Shown here piece after piece: positions 17,483 through 25,652 of a DNA stretch of 64,000 bases. Numbering within the stretch: position 1 is the first letter of the stretch; the number at the start of each line of letters is the position of its first letter. Location: contig CP183313.1 of the NCBI GenBank assembly GCA_051414845.1, forward strand, positions 2,046,001 to 2,110,000, written 5' to 3'. The notes beneath the pieces are model-generated. The model was not told the origin of the DNA, searched no databases, and saw only the letters and a program-made list of their open reading frames with translations. The DNA comes from Simonsiella sp051414845. GTDB taxonomy: Bacteria > Pseudomonadota > Gammaproteobacteria > Burkholderiales > Neisseriaceae. A program made the position numbers and the translations under genes.

Positions 17483-17893
17483 TTACTGAATACCTTTATT
17501 CAGCAAATCCTGATAACCGCCCTGATTGGTCACATTGGTATAACCCAATTTTTTCAATTCTTGCAAGGCGATTTCCGAGCGGCGACCGCTGCGGCAATAA
17601 ACGTTAATCGGCGCGTTTTTATCGGGCGCAACGCTGGCAATGTTTGCCGCAACTTGTTCCACAGGAATATTCACTGCATCGCGCAAATGCCCTGCCTGAA
17701 ACTCTTCGGGCGAGCGCACGTCAATCCACAAACCTGCGGCGCGCGGGGCTTGGGTGTTGCTAGCAGCAGTTGCGTTTGTGCTAACAGTTGCACTAGTAGC
17801 GGGAGCTGGCTGGATGGAATGCGTAGCTTTATTGGTATCAGTGTTGCAGGCAGCTAGGGCAATAGCGAGCAAGGTTATGGCGTATTTTTTCAT
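17483..17893 (-). CDS. Rhodanese-like lipoprotein
   Basis: This is a 136-aa protein with a lipoprotein signal (lipobox LAAC, Cys16), a Thr/Ala/Ser-rich linker (17-52) and one rhodanese domain (about 54-132). WIDVRSPEEFQAGHL and the active-site loop VYCRSGRRS with Cys100 are intact, so it can probably carry a persulfide. It is anchored to a membrane facing the periplasm and resembles PspE-type single-domain sulfurtransferases. It is separated from argF by a DUS. Confidence 0.9.
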   Translation of the reverse strand: MKKYAITLLAIALAACNTDTNKATHSIQPAPATSATVSTNATAASNTQAPRAAGLWIDVRSPEEFQAGHLRDAVNIPVEQVAANIASVAPDKNAPINVYCRSGRRSEIALQELKKLGYTNVTNQGGYQDLLNKGIQ

Positions 17894-17950
17894 GATGAGT
17901 TCCTTGTTTTTAAAATAAAAAACTTTTCAGGCAGCCTGAAAACGAAAAAA

Positions 17951-18961
17951 TCACAAGCCCGCCAACGACGCCACCATCACCGCTTTAATCGTGTGCATCC
18001 GATTTTCCGCTTGGTCAAACACAATGCTGGCAGGCGATTCAAACACATCTTCTGTTACCTCAATGCCATTTTTCAGCGCAGGATATTTTGCCGCAATCTC
18101 GCGCCCAATTTTGGTTTCCGAATTATGAAACGCGGGCAAACAGTGCATAAATTTGGCGCGCGGATTGCCTGTTTTTGCCATCAAATCCGCGTTCACTTGA
18201 TACGGCATTAATTCATCAATGCGCTTGCCCCAAGCGTCCAACGGTTCGCCCATAGACACCCACACATCCGTATGCACAAAATCCACGCCCTTAACCGCTG
18301 CCTCAATATCATCGGTTACCATCAAGCGTGCGCCGCTTTGTTGAGCAAACTTAGCACACATTGCCTGCAATTCATCGCTAGGCTGCAAGGATTTGGGCGC
18401 GGCAATGCGCACATCCATGCCCAATTTTGCGCCAATCATTAAAAGCGAATTGCCCATATTGTTGCGCGCATCGCCCAAATAAACAAAACTGATTTCGTTC
18501 AACGGCTTATCGCAATGCTCCATCATTGTCAAAACATCCGCCAACATCTGTGTTGGGTGCCATTCATCGGTCAAACCATTAAACACAGGCACGCCCGCAT
18601 AATCCGCCAATTCCTGCACAACTACCTGCGAAAAACCGCGGTATTCAATCGCATCATACATCCGCCCCAACACTCGCGCCGTATCTTTCATGCTTTCCTT
18701 ATGCCCGATTTGCGACGACTGTGGGTCAATATACGTTACACGCGCGCCTTGGTCATAAGCTGCCACTTCAAACGCACAACGCGTGCGCGTCGATGTTTTC
18801 TCAAAAATCAACGCAATATTTTTGCCCTGCAAACGCGGCTGCTCCGTGCCACTGTATTTCGCCCGCTTCAAATCGCGTGCCAAATCCAGCAAAAAGCGGA
18901 TTTCTTGCTCTGTGTGGCGGCTTAAACTTAATAAATGGCGATTGTGCAGATTGAATGACAT
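17951..18961 (-). CDS. argF: Ornithine carbamoyltransferase
   Basis: This 336-aa enzyme joins carbamoyl phosphate to ornithine to make citrulline in arginine synthesis. The carbamoyl-phosphate loop STRTR is at 57-61, and HCLPA in the C-terminal third binds ornithine. Length and order fit the anabolic family. Two adjacent ATGs exist (18964 and 18961); the second has the better spacing from AAAGGAA. The longer frame to 19012 is not needed. A TATATT followed by CGCG at 19003-19008 (minus) resembles the promoter box seen before several neighbouring genes. Confidence 0.95.
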   Translation of the reverse strand: MSFNLHNRHLLSLSRHTEQEIRFLLDLARDLKRAKYSGTEQPRLQGKNIALIFEKTSTRTRCAFEVAAYDQGARVTYIDPQSSQIGHKESMKDTARVLGRMYDAIEYRGFSQVVVQELADYAGVPVFNGLTDEWHPTQMLADVLTMMEHCDKPLNEISFVYLGDARNNMGNSLLMIGAKLGMDVRIAAPKSLQPSDELQAMCAKFAQQSGARLMVTDDIEAAVKGVDFVHTDVWVSMGEPLDAWGKRIDELMPYQVNADLMAKTGNPRAKFMHCLPAFHNSETKIGREIAAKYPALKNGIEVTEDVFESPASIVFDQAENRMHTIKAVMVASLAGL

Positions 18962-19012
18962 CATAATTCCTTTGAAAATCAATGAAAACAACGGGAAACG
19001 CGAATATAACAA

Positions 19013-19347
19013 TATTCAGGCAGCCTGAAAAGGCGCAAAGCGAAATGAAAGGCTGCCTGAAACAGCGTAGTGTGTGTGGCACCAGCCACGCACGCGTTTT
19101 GCAAAATATTCAATATTAAGAAACCGCGCGCGCGTATCGACACACCCTGCGCATACCATCCATTTTCAGGCAGTCTTGTCATACACAAAAAAATGCACAA
19201 TTCCGTAGGGTAGGCCCTGCCCACCAAATAGCTATAGCAAAATGGTGGACCGCGCCCACCCTACAAAAATGTCGTGTATTTTCAGGCAGCCTGAAACCGA
19301 AAAACACAGCAAAAAAGCTGCCTGAAACTTTCAGGCAGCCTAAACAA
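19013..19347. other. Repeat-rich gap between purD and argF
   Basis: This 335-base gap holds at least five DUS or partial DUS, an inverted-repeat element at 19205-19264, and a sequence near 19067-19150 that resembles the GCCACGCRCGCG repeat at 22033-22090. No convincing gene is present. Confidence 0.6.
19205..19264. repeat. Inverted-repeat element, GTAGGGT family
   Basis: GTAGGGTAGGC...CCCACCA at the left and TGGTGG...GCCCACCCTAC at the right are imperfect 22-bp inverted repeats about 16 bp apart. The ends match those of the element at 276-353. Confidence 0.6.
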
Positions 19348-20619
19348 TCAACGCGCGATTTCTTTATCGGCAATATCGGTACGGAACTGCATGCCGTCAA
19401 ATTGAATTTCTTTCAACGCGTTGTAAGCGTTGGCTTTCGCGTTCATCGTGTCTTGCCCCAAACCGACCACGCACAACACGCGCCCGCCATTGGTAACTAT
19501 TTCGCCGTTGGCATTTTCCGCCGTGCCAGCGTGGAACACTTTGCCGCGTTGATTTGCCGCATCCAAGCCGTGAATCACGTCGCCTTTTTTCGGCGAGTCG
19601 GGATAGTTTTGCGCCGCCAACACCACGCCCACCGCCACTTCATCTTTCCACTGTGCTGTCGCTTTGTCCAATTCACGGTTTAAGGCTGCCTGAACCAAAT
19701 CCACCAAATCGCTGTCCAAACGGCTCATAATCGGCTGCGTTTCGGGGTCGCCAAAACGGCAGTTGAACTCAATCGTACGCGGTGCGCCCGTGTTGTCAAT
19801 CATCAAACCTGCGTACAAAAAGCCCGTAAATTCAACGCCGTCCGCTTTCATGCCGCGCACGGTTGGCAAAATAATTTCATTCATCACGCGCTCATGCACG
19901 GCGGGCGTAACCACAGGCGCAGGGCTATACGCGCCCATGCCGCCCGTGTTTGGACCCATGTCGTTGTCTAATAAGCGTTTGTGGTCTTGGCTGGTCGCCA
20001 TTGGCAACACGTTGTCGCCGTCCACCATCACGATGAAACTCGCCTCTTCGCCCGTCAAAAAATCCTCAATCACCACGCGGCTGCCTGCGTTGCCCATTTT
20101 GTTGCCCAGCAACATATCGTCAATCGCCGCGTGCGCATCGTCCAACGTCAGCGCAACAATCACGCCCTTGCCCGCCGCCAAACCGTCCGCTTTAATCACA
20201 ATCGGCACACCTTTTTTGTTCACATAATCATGCGCTTCATCCGCGTTTTCAAATGTCTGATATTGCGCGGTCGGAATACCGTGTCGCGCCATAAATGCCT
20301 TGGCAAAATCTTTGGAGCTTTCCAGTTGCGCCGCCGCTTTGGTTGGGCCAAAAATCGGCAGCCCAGCCGCTCTAAAATCGTCCACAACGCCCGCCGCCAG
20401 CGGTGCTTCAGGCCCGACTACCGTAAACGCAATATTTTCAGATTTACAAAATTCAATCAAATCCGCGTGTTGCGTTAAATTAATATTTTGCAATTTCGGT
20501 TCACGCGCCGTGCCAGCGTTGCCTGTTGCCACGAAAACGGTTGCTACTTTGGGCGATTGCGCCAATTTCCACGCCAACGCATGTTCGCGTCCGCCGTTGC
20601 CGATAACGAGTAATTTCAT
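19348..20619 (-). CDS. purD: Phosphoribosylamine--glycine ligase
   Basis: This 423-aa ATP-grasp enzyme condenses phosphoribosylamine with glycine in the second step of purine synthesis. MKLLVIGNGGREHALAWKL opens the N domain. The ATP-grasp domain shows GVPIVIKADGLAAGKGV and FLTGEEASF, and GPNTGGMGAYSPAP and EFNCRFGDPETQ are diagnostic. ATG 20619 begins the family N-terminus; the frame is open upstream to 20871 but that extension is non-homologous and reads through a DUS. guaB, also in purine metabolism, lies elsewhere in the window. Confidence 0.96.
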   Translation of the reverse strand: MKLLVIGNGGREHALAWKLAQSPKVATVFVATGNAGTAREPKLQNINLTQHADLIEFCKSENIAFTVVGPEAPLAAGVVDDFRAAGLPIFGPTKAAAQLESSKDFAKAFMARHGIPTAQYQTFENADEAHDYVNKKGVPIVIKADGLAAGKGVIVALTLDDAHAAIDDMLLGNKMGNAGSRVVIEDFLTGEEASFIVMVDGDNVLPMATSQDHKRLLDNDMGPNTGGMGAYSPAPVVTPAVHERVMNEIILPTVRGMKADGVEFTGFLYAGLMIDNTGAPRTIEFNCRFGDPETQPIMSRLDSDLVDLVQAALNRELDKATAQWKDEVAVGVVLAAQNYPDSPKKGDVIHGLDAANQRGKVFHAGTAENANGEIVTNGGRVLCVVGLGQDTMNAKANAYNALKEIQFDGMQFRTDIADKEIAR

Positions 20620-20815
20620 ATTTTTGACTTTCGTTTGTGGGTTAAAATAATGATATTTTAATGGAAAAACTTGTTTCAGGCAGCCCGAAAACGATGTGAT
20701 ATATGTTTTGCATGCATAAAATTTTGCGAAATATAAGTGGATTTTGACGTAGAATGGTGTTTTATCCTTTTCAGGCTGCCTGAAGCACAATTTATTTAAC
20801 AAGGATTTGGATATT

Positions 20816-21274
20816 ATGAAAAATACTTTATTATGGTTTACAACTTCGGTATGGCTGACTTTAAATAGCACGGCTTACGCTCAATCTCATCTTGATACAA
20901 CCTTGCCACCCGTTTCTTTACCTATCACACGCATTGCAGCAGAACATATTCCCTTACAACACACTTCTTCGGGTCTAAAATACAAGGTACTGAAAAGCGG
21001 AACGGGGCAACGCCCTCGCGAACACAATGAAGTGGAAGTGCGTTTTGTTTCCTACGATACTACAGGTCAAGTTAATGATGGCACATTGAATAATGTTCCT
21101 GTGATTTTACCTATTTCCATCATGTTTGCAGGTTTACGCGAAGGTTTAATGCTCATGCCTGTTGGTAGCGTGTACGAATTGCATATTCCAGCTCATTTGG
21201 GTTATCGTGAAGAAGGGATAGCTCAGCCTAAATCCATCACTTATCGCATTGAGTTATTAAATATTCTTCCTTAA
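20816..21274 (+). CDS. Periplasmic FKBP-like protein, degenerate
   Basis: This is a 152-aa protein with a signal peptide (about 1-22, ending in AYA) and an FKBP-type fold (about 48-150: SSGLKYKVLKSGTGQRP, then MPVGSVYELHIPAHLGY). The usual catalytic-pocket signature (VHYTGxLxDGxxFDSS) is replaced by VRFVSYDTTGQVNDGTLNN, and the Gly-Trp of the GWxEG motif is GLREG. Isomerase activity is therefore doubtful and a binding or chaperone role is possible. ATG 20816 follows AAGGA. The gene is divergent from purD. Confidence 0.7.
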   Translation: MKNTLLWFTTSVWLTLNSTAYAQSHLDTTLPPVSLPITRIAAEHIPLQHTSSGLKYKVLKSGTGQRPREHNEVEVRFVSYDTTGQVNDGTLNNVPVILPISIMFAGLREGLMLMPVGSVYELHIPAHLGYREEGIAQPKSITYRIELLNILP

Positions 21275-21346
21275 CACAAAAATTTACGCATGGTTTAATG
21301 AATATGTGTTTTGGGTCATTCGTTTTTTCAGGCAGCCTGAAAATGA

Positions 21347-21958
21347 TTAAAATAGTTCATCAGATAAATCCACCACGCGCATATGCTGCCATGCCGCCGT
21401 TGCCACTGCGAAATCCGCCAACGGCACACGCACAGTCAAGCGGCAATCCAGTTGCAAATCCTGCGCCACCACATCGGCATGATGAATTTTCGCCAAGCGC
21501 AACACTTCGGGCAAATGCGGATAATCGCACCGCAAATACAGCGTTTTTTCCACATTTTTGCGGACGATAGCCGCGCTTTGCAATGCCATTGCCGTGCTGG
21601 TTTTATACGCGTGAATCAAGCCAGGAACGCCGAGCAGCGTGCCGCCAAAATAGCGCACGACCACAACCAATACGTCAGTCAATTCCGCCGAGTCAATTTG
21701 CCCCAAAATCGGGCGACCTGCGCTGCCAGACGGTTCGCCATCGTCGTTGGCACGAAATTGGTTGCCGTCCACGCCGAGTCGGTAGGCGTAGCACCAATGG
21801 CGGGCTTTGTGGTGTTCTTGGCGTAGGTGTTCCACGTGTTTTTTCACGTCGTCTGCGCTGAAAATGGGATAGGCAAAAGCGATAAAACGACTGCCTTTGT
21901 CTTTGAATTCGGCTTGATTGGGGGCGGTTAGGGTTTGGTAGGTGGTGATTTCGGTCAT
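21347..21958 (-). CDS. yigZ: YigZ/IMPACT family protein
   Basis: This is a 203-aa protein of the UPF0029 (IMPACT) family. FKDKGSRFIAFAYPI, HKARHWCYAYRLG, NDDGEPSGSAGRPIL and VVVRYFGGTLLGVPGLIHAY are the family blocks, followed by the C-terminal RRF/EF-G-like domain. It is a cytosolic protein proposed to act on translation or nucleotides, without a settled role. ATG 21958 gives the family start; the longer frame to 22093 is not supported. A DUS follows the stop. Confidence 0.9.
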   Translation of the reverse strand: MTEITTYQTLTAPNQAEFKDKGSRFIAFAYPIFSADDVKKHVEHLRQEHHKARHWCYAYRLGVDGNQFRANDDGEPSGSAGRPILGQIDSAELTDVLVVVVRYFGGTLLGVPGLIHAYKTSTAMALQSAAIVRKNVEKTLYLRCDYPHLPEVLRLAKIHHADVVAQDLQLDCRLTVRVPLADFAVATAAWQHMRVVDLSDELF

Positions 21959-22322
21959 GATGTTTTGCAATAAAAATGAGAAGGGCTGCCTGAAAGTCAT
22001 CATATCGGGCATAAATGCCCGACTACGGAATGCGTAGGGTGGCGCAAGCCACGCGCGCGTTGGTTTATCGGAGAGCGCGTGCGTGCCGTACACACTCTAG
22101 GGGCTAATGACAATTCGTTCGCGGTTGGATTTTGCGCTAAATTCGTCCAATTCTGTGTTAAAAATACTCGCCAATGGACGGCATTGGCTCGCATTTTCGC
22201 CTTGAATTGGACGAATTTATCTGCAAAACCAACATCGCGCCCAACACCGCTTCGCTGTCATTAGCCCCTAGGATTTTTCAGGCTGAAACCTTTGTAAAAT
22301 CCTTTCAGGCTGCCTGAAAACC
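21959..22322. other. Repeat-filled gap with a MITE-like element
   Basis: This 364-base gap contains a GTAGGGTGGCGCAAGCCACG repeat fragment (about 22036-22090), then the 175-bp element at 22097-22271 and two DUS. No gene is seen. Confidence 0.65.
22097..22271. mobile_element. MITE-like element with perfect 16-bp terminal inverted repeats
   Basis: CTAGGGGCTAATGACA (22097-22112) and its exact complement (22256-22271) bound a 175-bp stretch. Internally, AAATTCGTCCAATTC and GAATTGGACGAATTT form a second inverted pair, and the two halves are similar over most of their length, so the whole is a long imperfect palindrome. There is no transposase frame. This fits a miniature inverted-repeat element mobilised in trans, but also a large folded RNA. 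No obvious target-site duplication is seen beyond the CTAG ends. Confidence 0.7.
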
Positions 22323-23270
22323 TTACAATACATTCTGCGCTTTGCCTGCGACAAAGGCATGCACATTGTCTTCTATCATGTGCGTCATGCATATGAGCGC
22401 GTTGTCGCCTGCCCATGCGATATGGGGCGTAACAATGAGATTGGGTAAACGGGTGGACAAGAGTGGATTAGACGATTTGGGCGGCTCTTCGCTGAGCACG
22501 TCGAAACCTGCACCGCCAAGTTGTCCGTATTTGAGCGCGGCAACAACAGCTTGTTCATCAGCCAATCCGCCCCGTCCGCAGTTGATTAAGATGGCTTGCG
22601 GTTTCATCAATTGCAATTCGGCTTCGCCTATCATGTGGCGCGTGTGTTCGTTGAGTGGGCAGTTGAGCGAGACGATGTCGGCTTGTTGTAAGGCTGCCTG
22701 AAAGTCGGTGTAGCCCTCGCGCACTTGGCTGGCGTGTTTGTGTTCGCCCCAGATGATGTTCATGCCCAGTGCTTGGGCGTAGCGGGCGAGGGTTTGCCCG
22801 ATGTTGCCGCGTCCGAAGATGGTGAGCGTTTTGCCGTTGATGTCGCGGATGGGGGCGGCGATGTGGCAAAAATGCGATGATTGTTGCCAAAATCCTGCGG
22901 CAACGTCGCGTTGGTAGGCTGGCAAGTTGCGCATCAAGGTGAGCATGAGCATGAGTGCGTGTTCGGCGACGCTGTCGTTGCCGTAGGCGCGCACGTTGCA
23001 CACGGTAATGCCGTGCGCTTTGCAGGCGGCAAGGTCGATGTTGTTGTAGCCTGTGGCGCATACAGCGATAAGTTTGAGATGGGGCGCGGCGGCAATTTCG
23101 TCTGCGCCGATATAGACTTTGTTGCTTAACACGATGTCCGCTTGGGCGATTCGCGCGGCGGTTTCGTGTGGCGCGGTGCTGCCGTATTCGCGGTATTCGT
23201 GTGGAAATTGGAATTGGAAGGGGCGCGTGGGTAGGCTGTCGCGGTCGAGAAAGACGATTTGGGTGGGCAT
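22323..23270 (-). CDS. D-2-hydroxyacid dehydrogenase (glycerate/hydroxypyruvate type)
   Basis: This is a 315-aa NAD(P)-dependent dehydrogenase. The nucleotide-binding motif is GRGNIG, and INCGRGGLADEQAVVAAL with VTPHIAWAG supplies the conserved Arg/Glu/His region of the family. Relatives act as glycerate dehydrogenase or glyoxylate/hydroxypyruvate reductase; the exact substrate cannot be read from sequence. ATG 23270 follows AGGAAAC. A TACAAT with a CGCG context lies at 23337-23342 (minus) upstream. Confidence 0.85.
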   Translation of the reverse strand: MPTQIVFLDRDSLPTRPFQFQFPHEYREYGSTAPHETAARIAQADIVLSNKVYIGADEIAAAPHLKLIAVCATGYNNIDLAACKAHGITVCNVRAYGNDSVAEHALMLMLTLMRNLPAYQRDVAAGFWQQSSHFCHIAAPIRDINGKTLTIFGRGNIGQTLARYAQALGMNIIWGEHKHASQVREGYTDFQAALQQADIVSLNCPLNEHTRHMIGEAELQLMKPQAILINCGRGGLADEQAVVAALKYGQLGGAGFDVLSEEPPKSSNPLLSTRLPNLIVTPHIAWAGDNALICMTHMIEDNVHAFVAGKAQNVL

Positions 23271-23444
23271 GATGTTTCCTTTGTTTTTTAGCTGCACTGA
23301 ACTTCGTTTCAGGCTGCCTGAATGGGTTTGCGCGAGATTGTAGCAAGCTGAGTTGAAAAGACAAGTTTTAGCAGTTTCAGGCTGCCTGAAAGCGGGTTTT
23401 ATGGTACGCTTGCGTTTTTCGTAACCTTTTCAAAGGAAAATAAC

Positions 23445-23771
23445 ATGAGTTTGCAGATTGAAGATTTGGAAGTGGGCACAGGCAAAGCGGCTGAAAAAGG
23501 CAAAAACATCAGCGTCCATTACACAGGCTGGCTCACAGATGGCACGAAGTTTGACAGCAGCTTAGACCGCGGTCAGCCGCTGACGATTACTTTGGGCGTG
23601 GGTCAAGTGATTCGCGGTTGGGACGAAGGTTTTGATGGCATGAAAGAAGGTGGCAAACGCAAATTGACGATTCCGCCTGAAATGGGCTATGGCGCACGCG
23701 GTGCGGGTGGCGTGATTCCACCGCATGCGACGCTGGTATTTGAAGTGGAATTGGTTAAGGTGCATGATTGA
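23445..23771 (+). CDS. FKBP-type peptidyl-prolyl cis-trans isomerase
   Basis: This is a 108-aa single-domain FKBP without a signal peptide, so it is cytoplasmic. The full catalytic pocket is present: VHYTGWLTDGTKFDSS, GQVIRGWDEGFDGMKEGGKRKLTIPPEMGYG and IPPHATLVFEVEL. It accelerates proline isomerisation in folding proteins. AAAGGAAAATAAC precedes the ATG. It is convergent with gapA, and the two share a DUS-pair terminator. It contrasts with the degenerate FKBP at 20816. Confidence 0.95.
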   Translation: MSLQIEDLEVGTGKAAEKGKNISVHYTGWLTDGTKFDSSLDRGQPLTITLGVGQVIRGWDEGFDGMKEGGKRKLTIPPEMGYGARGAGGVIPPHATLVFEVELVKVHD

Positions 23772-23831
23772 TGGTTTTTCAGGCTGAAACTTTTGCAAAA
23801 CGCTTTCAGGCAGCCTGAAAATCATTTGAAT

Positions 23832-23936
23832 CGTCATTTCCGCGTAGGCAGGAATCCATTAATAATACCCACAAACCTTGGATAAAAAATAGAAACTTGA
23901 AATCCAAGTTGGATTCTCGCCTACGCGAGAATGACG
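23832..23936. repeat. dRS3-like mosaic repeat (copy 1)
   Basis: The ends CGTCATTTCCGCGTAGGCAG and CGCCTACGCGAGAATGACG are imperfect inverted repeats similar to the neisserial dRS3 unit (ATTCCC-N8-GGGAAT). The A+T-rich core includes AAAAAATAGAAACTTG. A related copy in the opposite orientation lies at 61665-61769. Both are flanked by TTTTGCAAA and DUS sequences. Confidence 0.7.
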
Positions 23937-23984
23937 GCAGTTTTTTCTGTTTCAGGCTGCCTGAAAAAGGTAAACTGAATCCAT

Positions 23985-24028
23985 AAAAAAGGCTGCCTGA
24001 AAACTTTCTGTTTTCAGGCAGCCTTTTT
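23985..24028. terminator. Bidirectional DUS-pair terminator, FKBP/gapA
   Basis: AAAAAAGGCTGCCTGAAAA and TTTTCAGGCAGCCTTTTT form a stem with a 7-base loop and T-runs on both strands. It lies between the convergent FKBP gene and gapA. Confidence 0.9.
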
Positions 24029-24048
24029 ATCTATCCAATACAATCAGA

Positions 24049-25053
24049 TTAGATTTTTTCTGCAAAGAATTTCAATGTGCGCACCAATTGGCAAGTGTAA
24101 GACATTTCGTTGTCGTACCAAGCCACGGTTTTTACCAATTGCTTGTCGCCCACGGTTTGCACGCGCGTTTGCGTTGCATCAAACAATGAACCAAATTCAA
24201 TGCCGATAATGTCAGATGAAACCAATTCTTCTTCGGTATAACCAAAAGATGCGTTTGCCGCTGCTTTCATCGCCGCATTCACTTCTTCTTTGGTTACATT
24301 TTTTTCCAACACGCTTACTAATTCCGTCAATGAACCTGTTGCCACTGGCACACGTTGCGCCGAGCCATCCAATTTGCCGTTCAATTCTGGAATCACCAAG
24401 CCAATCGCTTTGGCTGCGCCTGTGCTGTTTGGCACAATGTTTTGACCCGCAGCACGCGCACGACGTTTATCGCCTTTGCGGTGTGGCGCATCCAAAGTGT
24501 TTTGGTCGCCAGTGTACGCGTGAATCGTCGTCATCAAACCTTGTACCACGCCGAATTGTTTTTGCAACACAGCCGCCATCGGTGCTAAGCAATTCGTGGT
24601 GCAAGAAGCCGCAGAAATCACGGTTTCGCTGCCGTCCAAAATGCTTTCGTTCACGCCAAATACGACAGTTTTCACATCGTTGCCGCCTGGCGCAGAAATC
24701 ACAACTTTACGCGCGCCTGCACGGATATGCGCTTCGGCTTTTTCTTTGCTGGTAAAGAAACCAGTACATTCTAAAACCACATCAATGCCCAAATCTTTCC
24801 AAGGCAATTCTTCTGGATTGGCATTGGCAAACACTTTGATTTCTTTGCCATTTACGACCATTTTGTCGTCTTTCAATTCCACTTCGCCTTGAAAACGACC
24901 TTGCGTGGTGTCGTATTTAAACAGGTGCACCAACATATCCGCCGGTGTCAAATCGTTTACCGCAACCACTTCTACGCCTTCGGTTTTGACGATTTGGCGC
25001 AATGCCAAACGACCAATACGACCAAAACCATTAATCGCTACTTTTACGCTCAT
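24049..25053 (-). CDS. gapA: Glyceraldehyde-3-phosphate dehydrogenase, type I
   Basis: This is a 334-aa glycolytic enzyme. NGFGRIGRLALR (8-19) forms the NAD fold. The catalytic Cys151 lies in SAASCTTNC (147-155), and the phosphate-site residues are in HAYTGDQNTLD and RVPVATGSLTEL. Length and motifs are standard. Upstream on the minus strand, TATAGT (25090-25095) with a weak -35-like TTTGTA 17 bases away is a possible promoter. The transcript ends at the shared DUS terminator. Confidence 0.97.
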   Translation of the reverse strand: MSVKVAINGFGRIGRLALRQIVKTEGVEVVAVNDLTPADMLVHLFKYDTTQGRFQGEVELKDDKMVVNGKEIKVFANANPEELPWKDLGIDVVLECTGFFTSKEKAEAHIRAGARKVVISAPGGNDVKTVVFGVNESILDGSETVISAASCTTNCLAPMAAVLQKQFGVVQGLMTTIHAYTGDQNTLDAPHRKGDKRRARAAGQNIVPNSTGAAKAIGLVIPELNGKLDGSAQRVPVATGSLTELVSVLEKNVTKEEVNAAMKAAANASFGYTEEELVSSDIIGIEFGSLFDATQTRVQTVGDKQLVKTVAWYDNEMSYTCQLVRTLKFFAEKI

Positions 25054-25154
25054 GATGTTTCCTTTTTGGGTAGGTTAGAAAATACATTTACTATACGACA
25101 AGCGTTTGAAATTACAAAAAACTACTTCAATAAAAAGGGTAATTTTTTGTTAAG

Positions 25155-25191
25155 AAAAAGGCTGCCTGAAAAGATTTTCAGGCAGCCTTTT
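25155..25191 (-). terminator. DUS-pair terminator of rpsO
   Basis: AAGGCTGCCTGAAAA and TTTTCAGGCAGCCTT form a stem around a 3-4 base loop, with T-runs on both strands. It lies 16 bases after the rpsO stop codon. Confidence 0.9.
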
Positions 25192-25206
25192 GATACATCA
25201 CACCAA

Positions 25207-25473
25207 TTATTTACGCAAGCCCAAACGGGTAATCACGTTGCGGTAAGTTTCCGCATCGGTGCGGCGCAAGTAAGTCAGCAAGCGGCGACGTGCGCTTACC
25301 ATTTTCAACAAGCCGCGACGGCTGTGTTTGTCTTTTGGGTTCGCTTTGAAGTGTGGCGTCAAGTCATTGATGCGGAAAGTCAACAATGCGATTTGTACTT
25401 CAGATGAGCCAGTATCGCCTTCTTTGCGTTGGAAATCTTTTACGATTTGTGCTTTTTGTTCTACGGTTAACAT
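25207..25473 (-). CDS. rpsO: 30S ribosomal protein S15
   Basis: This is an 88-aa protein with full family length. It binds 16S rRNA early in 30S assembly and helps bridge the subunits. KEGDTGSSEVQIALLT, HFKANPKDKHSRRGL and the C-terminal RRRLLTYLRR are diagnostic. ATG 25473 begins MLTVEQK, the usual start; the longer frame to 25533 is rejected. It has its own terminator. S15 commonly represses its own translation by folding its leader, but no specific pseudoknot is defined here. Confidence 0.97.
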   Translation of the reverse strand: MLTVEQKAQIVKDFQRKEGDTGSSEVQIALLTFRINDLTPHFKANPKDKHSRRGLLKMVSARRRLLTYLRRTDAETYRNVITRLGLRK

Positions 25474-25652
25474 AGTCTTGCTTTCATAAATAAAACTGCC
25501 TTGCGGCGGACAAGTTGATACAGTTGCGTGCAACCGCTTTCAACTCCGAATGTTTCGTTCAAAAAAACGAAGTGCGGATTATGCCACAATTTGCTTTGTT
25601 TCCCAAAAGTTTTTTGTATAATTTCGCCTTTATTTTTTCAGGCAGCCTGAAA

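Noticed and set aside
20622..20871. N-terminal extension of purD to 20871
   Set aside because: The family N-terminus MKLLVIGNGG begins at 20619; the upstream frame reads through a DUS and a likely promoter region.
22558..23364. 268-codon Arg-rich frame on the minus strand overlapping the dehydrogenase gene
   Set aside because: It is an out-of-frame shadow of the D-2-hydroxyacid dehydrogenase gene with abnormal Arg/His content.
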